From: Ophiocordyceps camponoti-saundersi (nom. inval.)
Taxonomy: Eukaryota > Ascomycota > Sordariomycetes > Hypocreales > Ophiocordycipitaceae
Direction of reading: 5' to 3'
NCBI GenBank assembly: GCA_003339415.1
Contig: PDHQ01000113.1
Span: 1-64,000 of the forward strand
DNA length: 64,000 nucleotides
Part shown: piece by piece, positions 35,601 through 47,500 of the stretch
How the letters are laid out: the number at the start of each line of letters is the position of its first letter
Position numbering within the stretch: position 1 is the stretch's first letter
Made by a program: the position numbers and the translations under genes
The notes under the pieces: model-generated
The model's input: the letters and a program-made list of their open reading frames with translations, nothing else
Told to the model about the DNA's origin: nothing
Databases searched by the model: none

Positions 35601-37906
35601 TAAGTTTTAAAATTATATTATAGCTAAGCTAGGGATAAGCTAAAATATAAGCTTCTTTCTTATTAAAAAATCTTTTAAGGTATATAAGAGCTAGAGGAAT
35701 TATATTACGTATATAAGTAATATATTTAAGTTTTTTATTTTAAGGAAATAAGATTTCTTATTTTATATATATATAGCTAGCTAAGCTTAGCTTTATAACC
35801 GTAATTAAGTTATTATTATTATTTTCTAATTTTATAAATATTATAAATATTAATAAGGTTATTTTTTTCTATTATAAATAGTAAAGGTTTTACTAAACTT
35901 AGCGGATAAGTTACTTTCTTAAAATATCTTTATTTATATTATCGGCGTTTTAATTATCTTTAGTAAAAGTTTAAGCTAGCTTTTTTTCCTTCGTAAGCTA
36001 TATAAAGTCTTTTTTCCTTTATAAGCGTTAAAAAATCTAATATTTATACTTATCTAAATAAAGAAGGTAGTTCTAGCGCTCGATATTTACTTAGATAGCT
36101 AAGTTTAGATTTTTATTAAAAAAGGGCTTCTTAAGTAATAAGATTAAAAGTAAGTACTTAGCGAAAGCGGGTAAGTTATCTAGCTAAATTAGTTTCCGGG
36201 CTATATAGTTAAGTAATAACCTTTTCTTAGCTATTTAAAATAGGCTAATAAAGAGATCTTAAATATAGTTAGTTACTTAGTAAATTTCTTACGGAAAATA
36301 TTATCTATTAATTACTAAGGTAATAATTAAGTATTTATAAACTAAGCTAGCTTAATAGCTTTAGAAATTAATAAGGGAGATAAGATAGATAAAGATAAGC
36401 TTAATACTTAAGCGCTTTATTATTTATTTTACGAAATAATAATTAATTAAAAAATAGGCGTTTATTTTAATATTATATAAGGTAAAGGTACGAAAAGCTA
36501 TATTATTAATTTAAACTTAACTATTAATAATAAATAATTTTTTTATTTTTTATTTTACGCGCGATATTTTTAGGATTATTAAGGAGTTTTATAATAATCT
36601 TACTCTTTTCCTAAATTAAAGTTACTTAATTAAATAGGATTAGGTAAAAGCGTTTAAACTTTATAAACTCTCCTTATCTTTTATTAGTTAAGGTAATCCT
36701 TAGCTATATAGCCTTTCTTTTTATAAATAAAATAAGTATTATTTTCCTAATAAACTTTCTTTTTATTTTTACTAAAAGCCTAGCCTTTTTAGTAAAAGGT
36801 TATAATTATAATTATAATCTTTTTTTATATTTCTAAAATAACCTTTTTATTTACTTAGCTTTTATAGGAAAACTCCTAATAAGTTAACTTTTTTTTCTAG
36901 TAAAATATAATATTTTTTATATACTTATAAAATTCTTTATATATTATATATAAATTTTTAGCTTTTATAAGAAAACTTAAGTTAAGATTAATAGGTAAAT
37001 AATCTTAAAGCGTATATTTAATTTAAGCTAGGGGAATTTAAGTTTTAGCTATAAGGTAATTAAACTTTACGAGGAATTTCTAAATTTCCTACTTACTTAT
37101 TAATAAGAAGTTTAGTTTATAAAGTTAGTTTATAGCTTTAGTAAATTCGTTAGGATTTCTATAAGTAAATTCTAAATATTAAACTATCTTAGCTAATTTA
37201 AAAAAAAGGCGTTTTTTTAAGTTATATTAAATTTCTAAAAGTTTATAAGCTTTCCCTTCTAACGCGCGGAATAATATACTTATCTAGTTTTACTTATCTC
37301 GAAAAGTTATCTTATCAGACCTTATCTTATCTTTTAGGTTCGTAAGGAAAGTATTAAAATCCTTTTTCTTACTTAAAAACTTACTTACTTTCTTATAGTA
37401 AATTTTTATAAAATTAAAATAAAAAAGGTTTAGCTATCTTACTAAAGCTATTAGCGTAAAAATATCCTAAGTAGCCTTTCTAATTAAGACGAATATCTTT
37501 TTATTTATACTAAATATAATTAATATTTCTCGATAAGTTTTTTCCGCGTTTAAGTTTTAATTTTTCTAAATTAACTAACTTTAAAATTTTATAACTTACG
37601 CTTATAATTACGCTATCTTTATACGCTATTCTTATAATATAATCGTATTAGTAATATTTTAGGAAAAGGTAGCTATTATTATAATTTAGTTTTCGCTAAT
37701 ATCTTATTCTATTATAAAGTTAAGCGTTTTTAAAATAAGTCTCCTTAATTACCTAAAAGTTTAGTTAGGGGCTCCGGATATATATCTTAAAGCTAGTTAT
37801 AGTTTAGGTCTTAGTTATATATAAGTTCTTTTCTATCTTATATAGGGATATAAAAATAAAGTGCGGGTTTCTTAATTACTTATTAGCGAAATTAAGCTTA
37901 GAATAA
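32616..37906 (-). pseudogene. Gypsy-Z2 gag-pol remnant
   Basis: The interior of Gypsy-Z2 is the reverse complement of Gypsy-Z1's interior at the level of recognisable blocks; for example the YxDD region at about 35095-35130 mirrors 15136-15173. Mutated codons and stops are of the same RIP type. No intact frame exists. Confidence 0.85.
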
Positions 37907-38231
37907 TATTATAGCTATAAAATACGTTAACTAAATAATAATATTAGTACTATAAATAAAAATTCTAAGCTAAGGAGGAGGGAAAAAAAAGAGGAAAAAC
38001 TCCTATAAGCGAAATCCTAGTAAAATATATAAAGGCACGTGCTAGTAAAGATAGGAAAAGGTAAGGGGAAATTTTAGTAAAAGGTCGACTTTATTTCCGG
38101 GTAATTTCCTATTAAGGTTTTCCTAAGGATTTTATAATAAGGTTTCCGAAGTTATATAACTATAATCGGAAATCCTTAAAAATTACCGTAAAATGTTTAG
38201 GGGAAATTCTTATAATTATTAGCGCGTAATA
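37907..38231 (-). repeat. 5' LTR of Gypsy-Z2
   Basis: 325 bp, lacking the 44-bp internal duplication of the Gypsy-Z1 LTRs. Followed by TSD GCTAG at 38232-38236. Confidence 0.93.
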
Positions 38232-38765
38232 GCTAGCGAAGGCCGTATATATTATAAGCTAGTTTTTATAATTTAAGCGCTCTTATAGCTTCTTATATAG
38301 CTTAGATAAAAGTAAAATAATTTTAATATAGTTAAATTAGTATAATAGTCCGGCCTTAAAAAGGGTATATTCTTACCTTATAACGTATTCTCTAAAGGGC
38401 TCTAATAGCCCCTAATATATCTTAACTAAGAAAAAACCTACTTAGCGCTCCTTATAACTCTCCCTAAAAAGCTTAGAAATATACGCTAAAAAGGCTTTAA
38501 GCTAGTAAGAAAAATCTATAGCTATAATAACGTACGGAAAGAATATCTACTAAAAAGTGCTAAGATAAGAAAAGACGTAATAGAACTAAGACTTAGGCTC
38601 CCTAATTATAGCTCCGTTAATCGTAAATTTAGTATATATAGCGGCTAGCTAAGAATCTAAGCCGGAATAAGCTAAGAGCGGCTCTAATATAAGTAAAATT
38701 TAACGGTATTCTATACTAAGATCTTACTTTTATATTTAGTTAATAGTAAGAGGAGCTTTAATTAA

Positions 38766-38975
38766 TATAAAGGTCTTATTAAAGCGACTATAAAAGTAAG
38801 CTAAAGTAAAGTTATAATTAAAGCTATCGAAGAGAGGAAGAAGAGGGGAGAGAAGCCCCCCTTTTAAGCTAGCTATATACCCTACGCAATAACTAAGCGC
38901 TATCGGGAAAACCTAAATATATTCGCTATAATCCCCCTTATCTAGCTATAATTAGTTATAAACTAATCCCTTATA
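38766..38975. repeat. Right LTR of X2
   Basis: 210 bp ending CCCTTATA, followed by TSD ATATT at 38976-38980, after which the Copia-V sequence resumes. Confidence 0.94.
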
Positions 38976-38980
38976 ATATT

Positions 38981-40320
38981 AATTAAACTATCCTTTATTA
39001 TTAAAAAAATATAAAATATAGCTAATTTTAATAATTATAATATTTTATAAAATAGGGCTATCGTAACTTTTAAAGGTAATATTAATAATATAAGCTATAA
39101 TACTTTTCCTTACTAATATTATATTTACGCTATTATTTACGGAACTTATATTACTATTCTTATATTACTTAAGAATAGGTAGCGGCCGGAGCTTAAGGTA
39201 AAAAACTTAATATTACTCCTTTAAGTAAATATAACCTCCTAGATAAATATTATAGCTATAATAAAAAAAAGTTATAATCTTATTTATTATATTTATATAT
39301 TTTAATATATAAGGTATAATACGTATTTTTATTAATAATAATAGCTTTAGCTTATTATTATTATTATTATTACTATTACCTTTATTCTTTAGCTTCTTTT
39401 TTTAAAGTTAATTTTATATTATAGAAAGTACTTTTCTACTTAATAAATCTTAAGTTATCTTAAAGTTAATAATTTATAATAAAATATATATATTAATATC
39501 GTTAAAAGATAACTTAAAAAGGCTATTTATATTATAATTTTATTTCTTAGCGATAATAAGGTATAAGGTTTAGATAATATTAATAGCTTTCTAAGCGTAA
39601 ATATATAGTATTTTTTTAAAATTAGCTTTTATATTTTTATTTATAATAATCTAATTTTAGAGGCCTTAAAGGTTTTTCTTAAAAGCTCTTTAATTTTTAA
39701 TTATATCGTTTTTTAGCTTAAGCTAATACTAATATTAAAAAATATATTAAGGTTATATTTTTATTAATATTTTAGCTTATTTCTTAGCTAAAAAATAGAT
39801 ATTATATATTATAATATTTTTATCTTAGCTAAGCTAAGTAATATTATTAATAGCTTTATTAGAAAGGGATTATAAGATAATTCTTACGGTAATTTTTATT
39901 TTATCGTTATATTTAATAGCTTTATTTTTATCGATAAATTAAGTTAAAACCTTATTATTAAAAATAAATAATTTTACTTTATTAATTTAAGTTACTATTA
40001 TAAAAGATTTATATTATTTAATATAGCTTATAGCGCTCTTAAGCTTTATTTTACTAAAAGATAAAAATATCTTATTTTATTATTTATCGTATTTTACGCT
40101 TTTTCTTATTATTTTATATTATATCTTTAGATTAAGAAAGCTTATTAAATTTTTTCGCTACTAAAATTAGTATAAAATAATTTTCTTCGTTTTTATTTTA
40201 TATATAGAATTTTCCGTTATACTATAGCGCTCCGAATTAATTAAATAAGCTTAAAAGTAGGAAAATAAAGGTATCGTAAACTTTAGCGTAGCGGAAGCGT
40301 ATTAGAAGGCGCTTATAACC
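38981..40320 (-). pseudogene. Copia-V 5' internal region (gag end) with primer site
   Basis: This is the 5' part of Copia-V on the minus strand, next to its 5' LTR, where gag should lie. The frames are destroyed by RIP. Its last 35 bases (40286-40320) look like part of a methionine tRNA and form the likely primer site. Confidence 0.65.
40286..40320 (-). other. Primer binding site of Copia-V, resembling half of a Met-tRNA
   Basis: The plus strand has GTAGCGGAAGCG and then CTTATAACC right up to the LTR. With RIP changes reversed in thought (CpA to TpA) these match, from memory, the D-arm and the CAU anticodon loop of an initiator tRNA-Met. Drosophila copia is known to prime from such an internal tRNA fragment. 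The spacing between the two blocks is a few bases longer than in the tRNAs I recall. Confidence 0.55.
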
Positions 40321-40460
40321 TATAGTAATATAAGGTGGGCATAGGCTATCGGGTGGGTGCACTGATATGTGTATTATGTGTGTGCTAGGTCTAGGCTAGG
40401 ATGGCTAGGCTAGGTCGTGTGCGAGGTCGGGCGGGGCTGGTCACGTGGACCCCCTCAACA
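40321..40460 (-). repeat. Right (5') LTR of Copia-V
   Basis: 140 bp, followed by TSD TTTCC at 40461-40465. Its six RIP-type changes are all within the first 27 bases, the side that faces the island. Confidence 0.95.
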
Positions 40461-40465
40461 TTTCC

Positions 40466-41811
40466 CAAGCTTACTAACACGTCACTTCCACAACGCTAAA
40501 TTGGCCGCTGACGACCTCTAAGTCTCTTAAGTAATTGGCATCTCTGGATCTGGATGCCAATACCGTTTCCCTCCTATTTCAACTCAAACCTACCTCTCTA
40601 CAAAAACGCACACTTTTGCTTCCTTTCCCGTCCATCTCCAGACGCCTCTGGCATCGACGTGCCGCAGAGCAAGTCAGCTGCGAACAAGCGATGGCCTACT
40701 GGAAAAAGACCCCTTCTGCCTTTCGGCTTCCACACCGTTGACAGCGCTGAGGGCCTCAAGAAAGAAGAATTCGACACTCATATCATGATTCTTGTGACTC
40801 GGACGGATTGCCATCACTATACGGATGTACATACTCAGGCTGTGTACTGAGCTTCCTAACCTCGGTCATGATGGCCTTCCTCGCCTGTTCTGGTCTGCAT
40901 CCGCTTGACGATAGCAACCTTAACCCACAGGACTTCTACAGCCTCTGATCGACCACTCCGGATTGCCTTCTCTCTGCCCTTGGCTCGCCGATTCGGTGAG
41001 CGCTTTCTAGACATGTATGCCGTGCCCAAGCCAGCGGTTCCTTAGCCGGGACCAGGGGGGGAGAGATACCCTCACCGGCGGCCTGCGTCAGTGCTTACCT
41101 TACCCCCGGCCTCTGGGCTTGCATCGTGGCGTCTGGTCTCGACAAACTGCGTTAGGCAGCTGTTTTCTCTTTTCCCTTCGCACTGGATGCGTCCACTACC
41201 CCGGGCTCCCGTTGGCTTCCCTTCCCCATACACACACGCACGCAAAGATTCAAGGGTCCTGGACTTACAGCGTCGCAGACCGACGCTTTTCGGTCCACAG
41301 GCTGTAGAGCCACCCACAAGAATGCAACGTCGTCTGGGAGAGGGAGAGAAGAAGAAGAAGCCATCTACCAGTCTTTACCTACTCTGCCCTCGTGCATACG
41401 GGTAATGACGCCTGCACTTCGGACTTCGGAAACCAACAAGGGTGAAGCAGCCGCTTTCTCTCCACCAAACTGGCCCTGTCCTGCAAGCCCGCCGATCTCG
41501 ACAGCTCGGACCCGACTACCCGGAACATGGATCCACGGCCTGGACGGATGGCCTTTCGCCATGCACTCGGCGCGAGCGGTGACGGAGACTTTCTCTCTCT
41601 CTTTTTCTTTTCTTATCCCAGATGGCGTTTCTGTGATGCCACCCCCCCTGGGCCGATGTACGCGTGTATTTGATCCGCCTTTGCCACCCTCATATTTGCT
41701 TTGCCCCCCCCCCTCGACCCTGTTGGACGACTCTTTCAAACTCGACCCCAAAGGAGCCAGCGGCAGCCTCCTCTCTTCTCGTTGGTAAAGACAAGGTTTC
41801 AGTCGCTCCGC
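40466..41811. other. Region upstream of the RRM gene
   Basis: Base composition returns to normal immediately after the TSD. Several open frames of 60-130 codons exist on both strands, but none has a recognisable domain or consistent splice structure. It likely contains the promoter and 5' leader of the RRM gene, possibly with leader introns. Confidence 0.5.
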
Positions 41812-43388
41812 ATGGGATTCCGCGTCTCGAAGAGGGAAAGAGTCATCATGCCGCGCAACGAAGCCCCGGATAACACAATCATGAGAGACGTGCCGGCGGG
41901 AGAAGAGACGGGCATCTATTACATTCTTATAAGTGGAGTGCGTCGTCGGACAACTTGTCGTCATGTCATCCTCTGACTTATAAGAAAAGCTGCCTTTTGG
42001 CACCATCTGGCAACTCCTCAAAGATTGGCTGCGTCAGGCTGGTTGCGATGTCGACCATATCGAAGTCTTTCAGAAGTCGACTTCCGGCTGGATTCGCCTC
42101 ATCGGGAAGCACAACTTTGAGCGGGCACTGCGTCCGTTCCCCCTTTGCCAACCCCTTCCATTCCTCTTTTGCTGCCAGAAGTGTTGCTGAAGGGGATTCT
42201 TGACTGAGTAGTTCATCTTCAAACGGTCCCCTACAACAACCGACTGCTTCTCTACCTGGCCAAGAACAGGACAGAGTCTGTCAAGATTATGGAGCTCATC
42301 GACGACCCGCCTCCTAAGCCCAAGCTCGGCGGCGGCGGCGGCTCTCAAGCATCGCGCTCCAAGAGCAGATTTCGCGCTCAGGTCAACGCCTCCGATAAGG
42401 TACGGAAGTCGTGGGCCGCAGATGCTTACATGGGTCCTCTTTCACTGAGACCGGGTCATGTGTCCAGGCCGTCGGCGACTACAAGGGGAAGAAGAACCGT
42501 TCCCCTACCATCGCCGCTGCCGTTCGTTACCCGTCGTTACCGGTCAGCGAAGCAGCCTCGCCTCCGCTGGGCTGCTACTACGTGGCATCGCCAGAGCTAT
42601 TCGACGAATCTCGCAGTCAGTACGGCGTCATGGCCGAGCCCTTTGGCCCTCCCCCCAGCGCGTGGAGCGTCCCGCACGCGCCGCCTGTCTACGGGCCCTT
42701 TCACCACCGAGCGCTGGAGCCGCCAGGTAGCCCGGCTTCGTCCTCGATGCCCAGGGACCCTCTGCCGGGCTACCGCCTCCTCCGGTACGAGCCGTCCGGT
42801 CGGGCCCCGGACAGCAGCCCTCGGGCGCTGCCGCACGACGTCGACAGCGACCGGTGCCGGGTGATGATCGACCCCTTGCGGAAGGGCGTCACCCTGGCCG
42901 ACGTCGAGGGCTGGGTCCGCAGCTTCATGGGTGAGTGGGCTTCGGCCCTGAGTCGTGTCGAGGTCGTCGGCATGTCGCAGAGGTCAGGGGGGGGACCAGG
43001 CGGTGGCGGCGTCGGTCGCGTCCGGCCCTTCGCCTACGTCACCTTTCTCAGCTCTGCCGCGGCCCAGCGGGCGGTCGAGCTCCTCAACTCGAAGCCCCTG
43101 CGCAGCCGATCCGTCGTCGTCCGTCTGGTGGACGACGAGCCTTGTAGGGGATTCGGCAGGGACGAAGCCCACTACGGAGCCAGACGATCCTCGTCCGACG
43201 GTCGTCTACCTCTTTCTCCGCCCCTCCTACCTCCTTCTCTTCTCCCCCCGCCTCCCATCCCATCGACCGTCCGCCAGTCGGAGTCGGCGTCGGGACTCGG
43301 CGGCAGCACCATCACCAAGTCTGACGCCACGAATGCGCCTCCCGTCATAGCCCACGGCACTTTTTACCGGCCCAAGACATGGGAATGA
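41812..43388 (+). CDS. RNA-binding protein with two RRM-like domains
   Basis: Four exons, 41812-41932, 41985-42131, 42212-42399 and 42468-43388, give 458 residues; all three introns (52, 80 and 68 nt) keep frame, and the first two have CTGAC branch points. The first RRM spans about residues 34-105 (GIYYILIKKLPFGTIWQ for strand 1, then DHIEVF and GWIRLIGKHNFERAL). A glycine run and proline-rich linker follow. A second RRM begins near residue 285, where RPFAYVTFLS is the RNP1-like strand and SVVVRLVDDEP the last strand. The tail is Pro/Ser-rich. Such proteins bind single-stranded RNA; the target is unknown and I do not recognise a named orthologue. ATG at 41848 is an alternative start, and further upstream exons are possible. 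It is the first host gene right of the transposon nest. Confidence 0.75.
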
Positions 43389-44580
43389 CGTCCCTTACGA
43401 TTCGAACACCACCTCTGTGTTTCCTTTCCCCAAAGACGGTAGCCCAATACCAAGGGGAAATGTGTTTTTTTTTTTCCTCAAACGCCAGTTGAGGGGGTTG
43501 AGAGGGAATCGTCATGGGGAAGACATACGGAAAGGAGGGTTACTTCATTCTTCTGGGTGTGACGGAGAAGAGATACGGGAGAGGCTCCTCTTTCCGGTCG
43601 TGCCCTTGTCTCTCTACCTTGCAATTCACACCCTATTTCCCTGGTCTTCGGAGAGGAGGGGAGAGCAACGGAATCGTTGGTGTACGACTACGGATATAAA
43701 GTGCATGGCGGCAGCGAAGGAAGCAAAAGACAGGGGGAGGGGGGTTGACACAAAAGATGTGGCGAATATGCATATATCATTCTGACCAGGGGTGGGGTGT
43801 TAAAATACCATGATACTCCCCTTTTAATTCTAATAAGAAGAACAAGACGTTTTGAACATCGTCAAAGGCAGTCTTCTGAGGTGATGAAAACGAAGGGAAG
43901 AAAACTTGAAGAAAAGCTGCAGTGCAACTCGCAATACTCCTCCATCTTCCTCAACCATGCATTAATTACCCTCACGGAATGAAAAGCACAATTCATAAAG
44001 AGAAACAATTCTAGTCCGCCTTTTGAGCAAACACCCGAATAAGGCGTCGACGGAAACACAAAGGAGAAGCCGTTGCACCAAAACCCTTCCCCCCCCCCTC
44101 CCTTTCACCCCCCTAAAGAGCCATTTGGCCGAGGAATCATGTTCCATGCAGTCTTTCGAAAAGGGGAGGGGAGAGTTTAGGGATGTGGTGTCTTTGCTGC
44201 CCGGTTTAAACATTGGCAACCCGTTCCTCGGCGAGAAGAAGAGAATGAGGAGAAGAAGAAATCTGCAGCTCGACCGTGTGAGATGTATCCGACATCTGCG
44301 TTTCTCCCGATCGACTTGAAGATGATTATGAAGAGCTGTGTTGATGGTTCGTGACTGGTCCGGAGAGTTGAGCTGTTTCCCCCCTTTTTTATTCTGCTTT
44401 TCCGGTTACGGAGTTTCCCATCTAATGAAGCTTCAACAGAGGAAAAGGGGGGAAAAAAGACAAGGGGAATGAGAAAACGGTAAGCAGCGTATGACAGATA
44501 ATAATGTCGGGCGGCTTTGATGGAAGCATACATACATATACACTCACACTCACACTCACACAACTCACACACCCCTGGCC
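43389..44580. other. Intergenic, convergent gene ends
   Basis: About 1.2 kb between the RRM gene and LAA1, which converge here. It contains homopolymer runs and short ATAC/CTCACA repeats near 44530-44565. No open frame here looks like a gene; it is probably two 3' untranslated regions and spacer. Confidence 0.5.
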
Positions 44581-47500
44581 TCAGTCGCCAAAGTCCATCT
44601 TGAGCGTGATGCTCGGCTGCTGAGACTCCCCGCCGGCGTCCTTGTCTGCGCCGCTCTTCGCCTGCTGTCCCTTGCGGATGACTTCCTCCAGAAGCGTCCT
44701 CTGGCTGCTGCTCATGCCGCCGACGATGGCTCGAAAGGTGGCCTGGTCGACGGCAGCCAGGTCCAGCAGGCGGGCGCTCGTCTCGCCGTACGCCTCCTCG
44801 CCCTGTCCAGTCGCCCGCGCCATGAGCATCGGGATGACGACAGACATCGCCGCCACCCTGCGATCACCCTGTAGGGATCCGGCGTAGAGGCAGAGAGTGT
44901 GGCCTAGCAGGGGACGCGCTCGTTCCGGGTCCTCGGCCTCCGCGTCGGCTACGAGCGAGACGAGGCGAGGGAACAAGTAGCGCGCGATGCTCAGGTCCGC
45001 GCCCGTCGGCTTCGACTGCATCAGCAGCGATCGGATGCAATTGGCCGCAATCTTGGCCGTCTGTACCGGAGAGAAGAGAACAAAGGGGCAAGGGAGGAAA
45101 CTCGTCAGTAGTCACAACAACAATGAATCGCTCCACTTCGGGCGGGTTTTCTCGTACCATCCGATCCGTCAGGCAGTCCAAGAGCTCGTCCAGGTAGCGT
45201 GACACGAAAGGGTCGTCGGCGGACAGCATATTCCTTCCGCTCGTCAGGAGTATCGTCGTGGCCAGGAGGCAGTTCTTGACACACGTCAGAGACGTCGGCT
45301 CCTCCCGCCTCTGCGCGTGCAGGTAAATGGATAGGAAGCGGCGGAGACAGGCCTGGAGCTGCACGGCATCCGACGTCTCCGTCCCCCTCGACATGCCGGC
45401 CACGAATCGCTTGAGCGTCGCCAGCGACTGCGGCACAATCAGTTCCTGGCAGGCCGGTGTCGCCAGGATGGTGGCAAAGATGTGCGTGATGCAAGCGTAC
45501 AGATCCGTCTTGATGATGGACGGAAAGGCCTCGGCCGCGTCTACCAGGGCGTCGAGCGACGACCGGACCAGCGCGATGGCCTCCTCGTTCATCTGGTGTC
45601 GCACAGGCTGGTTGCCTTCGGAGAGATTGGGCAGCAGGCCGGAAAGAACGAGTACGATGATTCTCGTCAGCTCAAACAGCTGGTCGATGTCTTCCGAGAG
45701 GTCGCCCTCGGCCGAAGCTTGCCTGCGAGCCGAAGGGTGCGTCACGCACAGCGCCCGAGCAATATCGACGATGACGGCCTGAACGTTGAGCCCATCCGTG
45801 AGCACCAACCGGTCGAGCAAGTCCATGGCCTCGGAAAAGACGTCGGGTCGGTAGATGGCGTGTCCGGAGACGCTCGGATGCAGGATCCTCTTCAACGCTT
45901 CGAGTATGTCGAGCGTCTGCTCCTGCGTCTCCAGGGACCCGCTCTGGCCCGGTCTGATGGCGAGCGCCTCAAAGGCCAATCCGAAGAGCACGAAGAAGAA
46001 GGCCACGGGTTCGTCGCGATAGTTGATGGCGGGACTCTTGCCGCTGCTGTTGGGCGCCGTCTCCTTGCCGTCGAGGGCGTCAAAGACGAACTCGCTGTCC
46101 TGCTCGATGAGGCTCGCAATGGCATTCACCATCTTGAGCCAGGATTCCTCGTAGAACCGGAGAAGCGTCTCACGGTTGAGCGCCGCGTATATCGTGTCGA
46201 GACTGCCCGACAGAGATGGGGGCCCCAGCGTCATGGAGATGTCAGGCTCGAACCGAAGCCGGGCAAACTCCCTCAGCGACTCGAGCCAAAGGGGGGTCAA
46301 GGTCCCGATGTGAGGCCTCAGCACCTCCAACAGGTACTTCTGTTCCGTGCTGGCCACCTGGAGCTCGGCCCAGGCGGAGAAGACGGATATCTTCACCATG
46401 ACCTGCGCGTTGGAGCTCAGGCCCTTGAGATCTCCGATGCCAGCGTTCTCCGTCTCGCTGCAAAAGTTATCGAGCGCGTTGACGAGCGTCTTCAGGATTC
46501 GACCCATCCGGTCGACGTCGGTAACGATTCCGATGGAGATAAAGGCGGCGCAAACATTGACCGCTTCCGAGGCAAGCTCTGGCGACGAGTCCGCGGCGAA
46601 TGCCGGCGTCAAGGCCGAACTGATCTGTGCCTGGTACTGCTCCAGTAGCATGGCCTCTTCGAAGTCGGGATCGGGCGTCTTGCCAAACATCTTGAGGACG
46701 GCGCCGATAATCTTCAAACCCCAGATGCGGAGCTCCAGCACGTTAGACGTCGATGCCGAAAATGCCATGCGAACAACGTCTGCCACCTTGCTCTGGAGCG
46801 CCGCCTGTGCCTGTGACTCTCCGTTGGCTGCCACGTCCTTGGCCACGATGGCGAACATGTCGTTGATGCAGTCAATGGCGAACGTCGTCACCTGCCACCG
46901 CAGAGGTTCGGCCTCTGCCGGCCCGTGGCTTTCCTTTTCTTTCGCGACGCCGGCCACCGCCGCGAAGCCGGCGACTTCTTCGTCCTGTAAGTCGGGAACC
47001 CCCTTAGTCGGCTTGACTACGTCGCCCTCTCTCGGCTTCGATCGCGTCATCTTGAAGACTGCCTGGAACCTCTGCAACCATTCACCTGTTTCGTTGATGC
47101 ATGTTTGATGCATCCAGTTTCGAATGATGTTTCTGATACCGTCGTGTGCAGGGACAGTGTCGAGCACGAGCCATAACTGCTCCTCGAAGTGCTTGTCCGC
47201 TTCTCTGAGCACATCACGTGGTTCTCGCTTCATGATGTTGTGGAGGCCGTCCACCGCGACGTCTCTCAGCCGGGCGTTATCGGAGGACAGGTGCTTCTGG
47301 AGGAGCTTGACGTAGTCGGCGAAGCGCATCTGGTTCGGTGCATAAAGAGACAGATGTTCCAGACAGCCGAGAGCCGCCTTCTCCACTAGCTCGTCCCTCT
47401 CGCTCTCAAACTGGTCGACGAGGGTGAAGATGAGCTCTCGAGACTTGTTGGCATCCTGGAGGTCCGGTCCCAGGACGTTGATGAGGGAGTCGACGCAACT

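Larger units (their letters stand above)
24658..38231 (-). mobile_element. Gypsy LTR retrotransposon, copy 2 (Gypsy-Z2), split by Gypsy-Y
   Basis: Same family as Gypsy-Z1 but in the opposite orientation. LTRs are 325 bp: the left, 3' copy is 24658-24672 plus 32306-32615, the right, 5' copy is 37907-38231. The TSD is GCTAG at 24653-24657 and 38232-38236. Without Gypsy-Y the element is 5,941 bp. The purine tract (plus-strand TTACCCCCTAATAAAGG) sits beside the 3' LTR at 32616-32632, as in Gypsy-Z1. All coding sequence is destroyed by RIP. Confidence 0.93.
23621..38975. mobile_element. Small non-autonomous LTR element, copy 2 (X2), holding Gypsy-Z2 and Gypsy-Y
   Basis: LTRs of 210 bp at 23621-23830 and 38766-38975, TSD ATATT at 23616-23620 and 38976-38980. 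Without the 13,574-bp insertion and its TSD copy the element is 1,776 bp, the same as X1. Internal segments 23831-24657 and 38237-38765 match X1's interior and show that both Gypsy-Z2 and Gag-W landed in sequence shared by the two copies. Confidence 0.93.
8359..40460 (-). mobile_element. Copia LTR retrotransposon, outermost element of the nest (Copia-V)
   Basis: Two 140-bp LTRs (8359-8498 and 40321-40460) enclose the whole AT-rich block and are flanked by the 5-bp TSD TTTCC at 8354-8358 and 40461-40465. Subtracting the two inner elements and their TSDs leaves 5,915 bp: 8359-11882, 22710-23620 and 38981-40460. The coding strand is minus. A purine tract (plus-strand CCCCCCTTTA at about 8499-8508) sits beside the left, 3' LTR, and a tRNA-like primer site sits beside the right, 5' LTR. 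The reverse transcriptase reads ILFYVNDIIIIA near 10434-10470, a Copia YVDD box with one Asp changed to Asn, and AFVNAS lies near 10661-10680. RIP has destroyed the frame throughout, so the element is dead. Confidence 0.93.

Noticed and set aside
8359..40460. Giant element bounded by a 140-bp direct repeat (for example a Starship-like cargo element)
   Set aside because: The repeats have TG...CA-type ends, a 5-bp TSD, a purine tract and a primer site on the inner sides, and a Copia polymerase lies between them. They are LTRs. No tyrosine recombinase or cargo gene is seen.
41365..42021. Minus-strand open frame of 218 codons
   Set aside because: It overlaps the first exons of the RRM gene, which has consistent splicing and domain evidence; the antisense frame has no recognisable feature.
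45482..46648. Plus-strand open frame of 388 codons, and others within 44581-50794
   Set aside because: They are antisense shadows of LAA1, favoured by GC-rich codon use.
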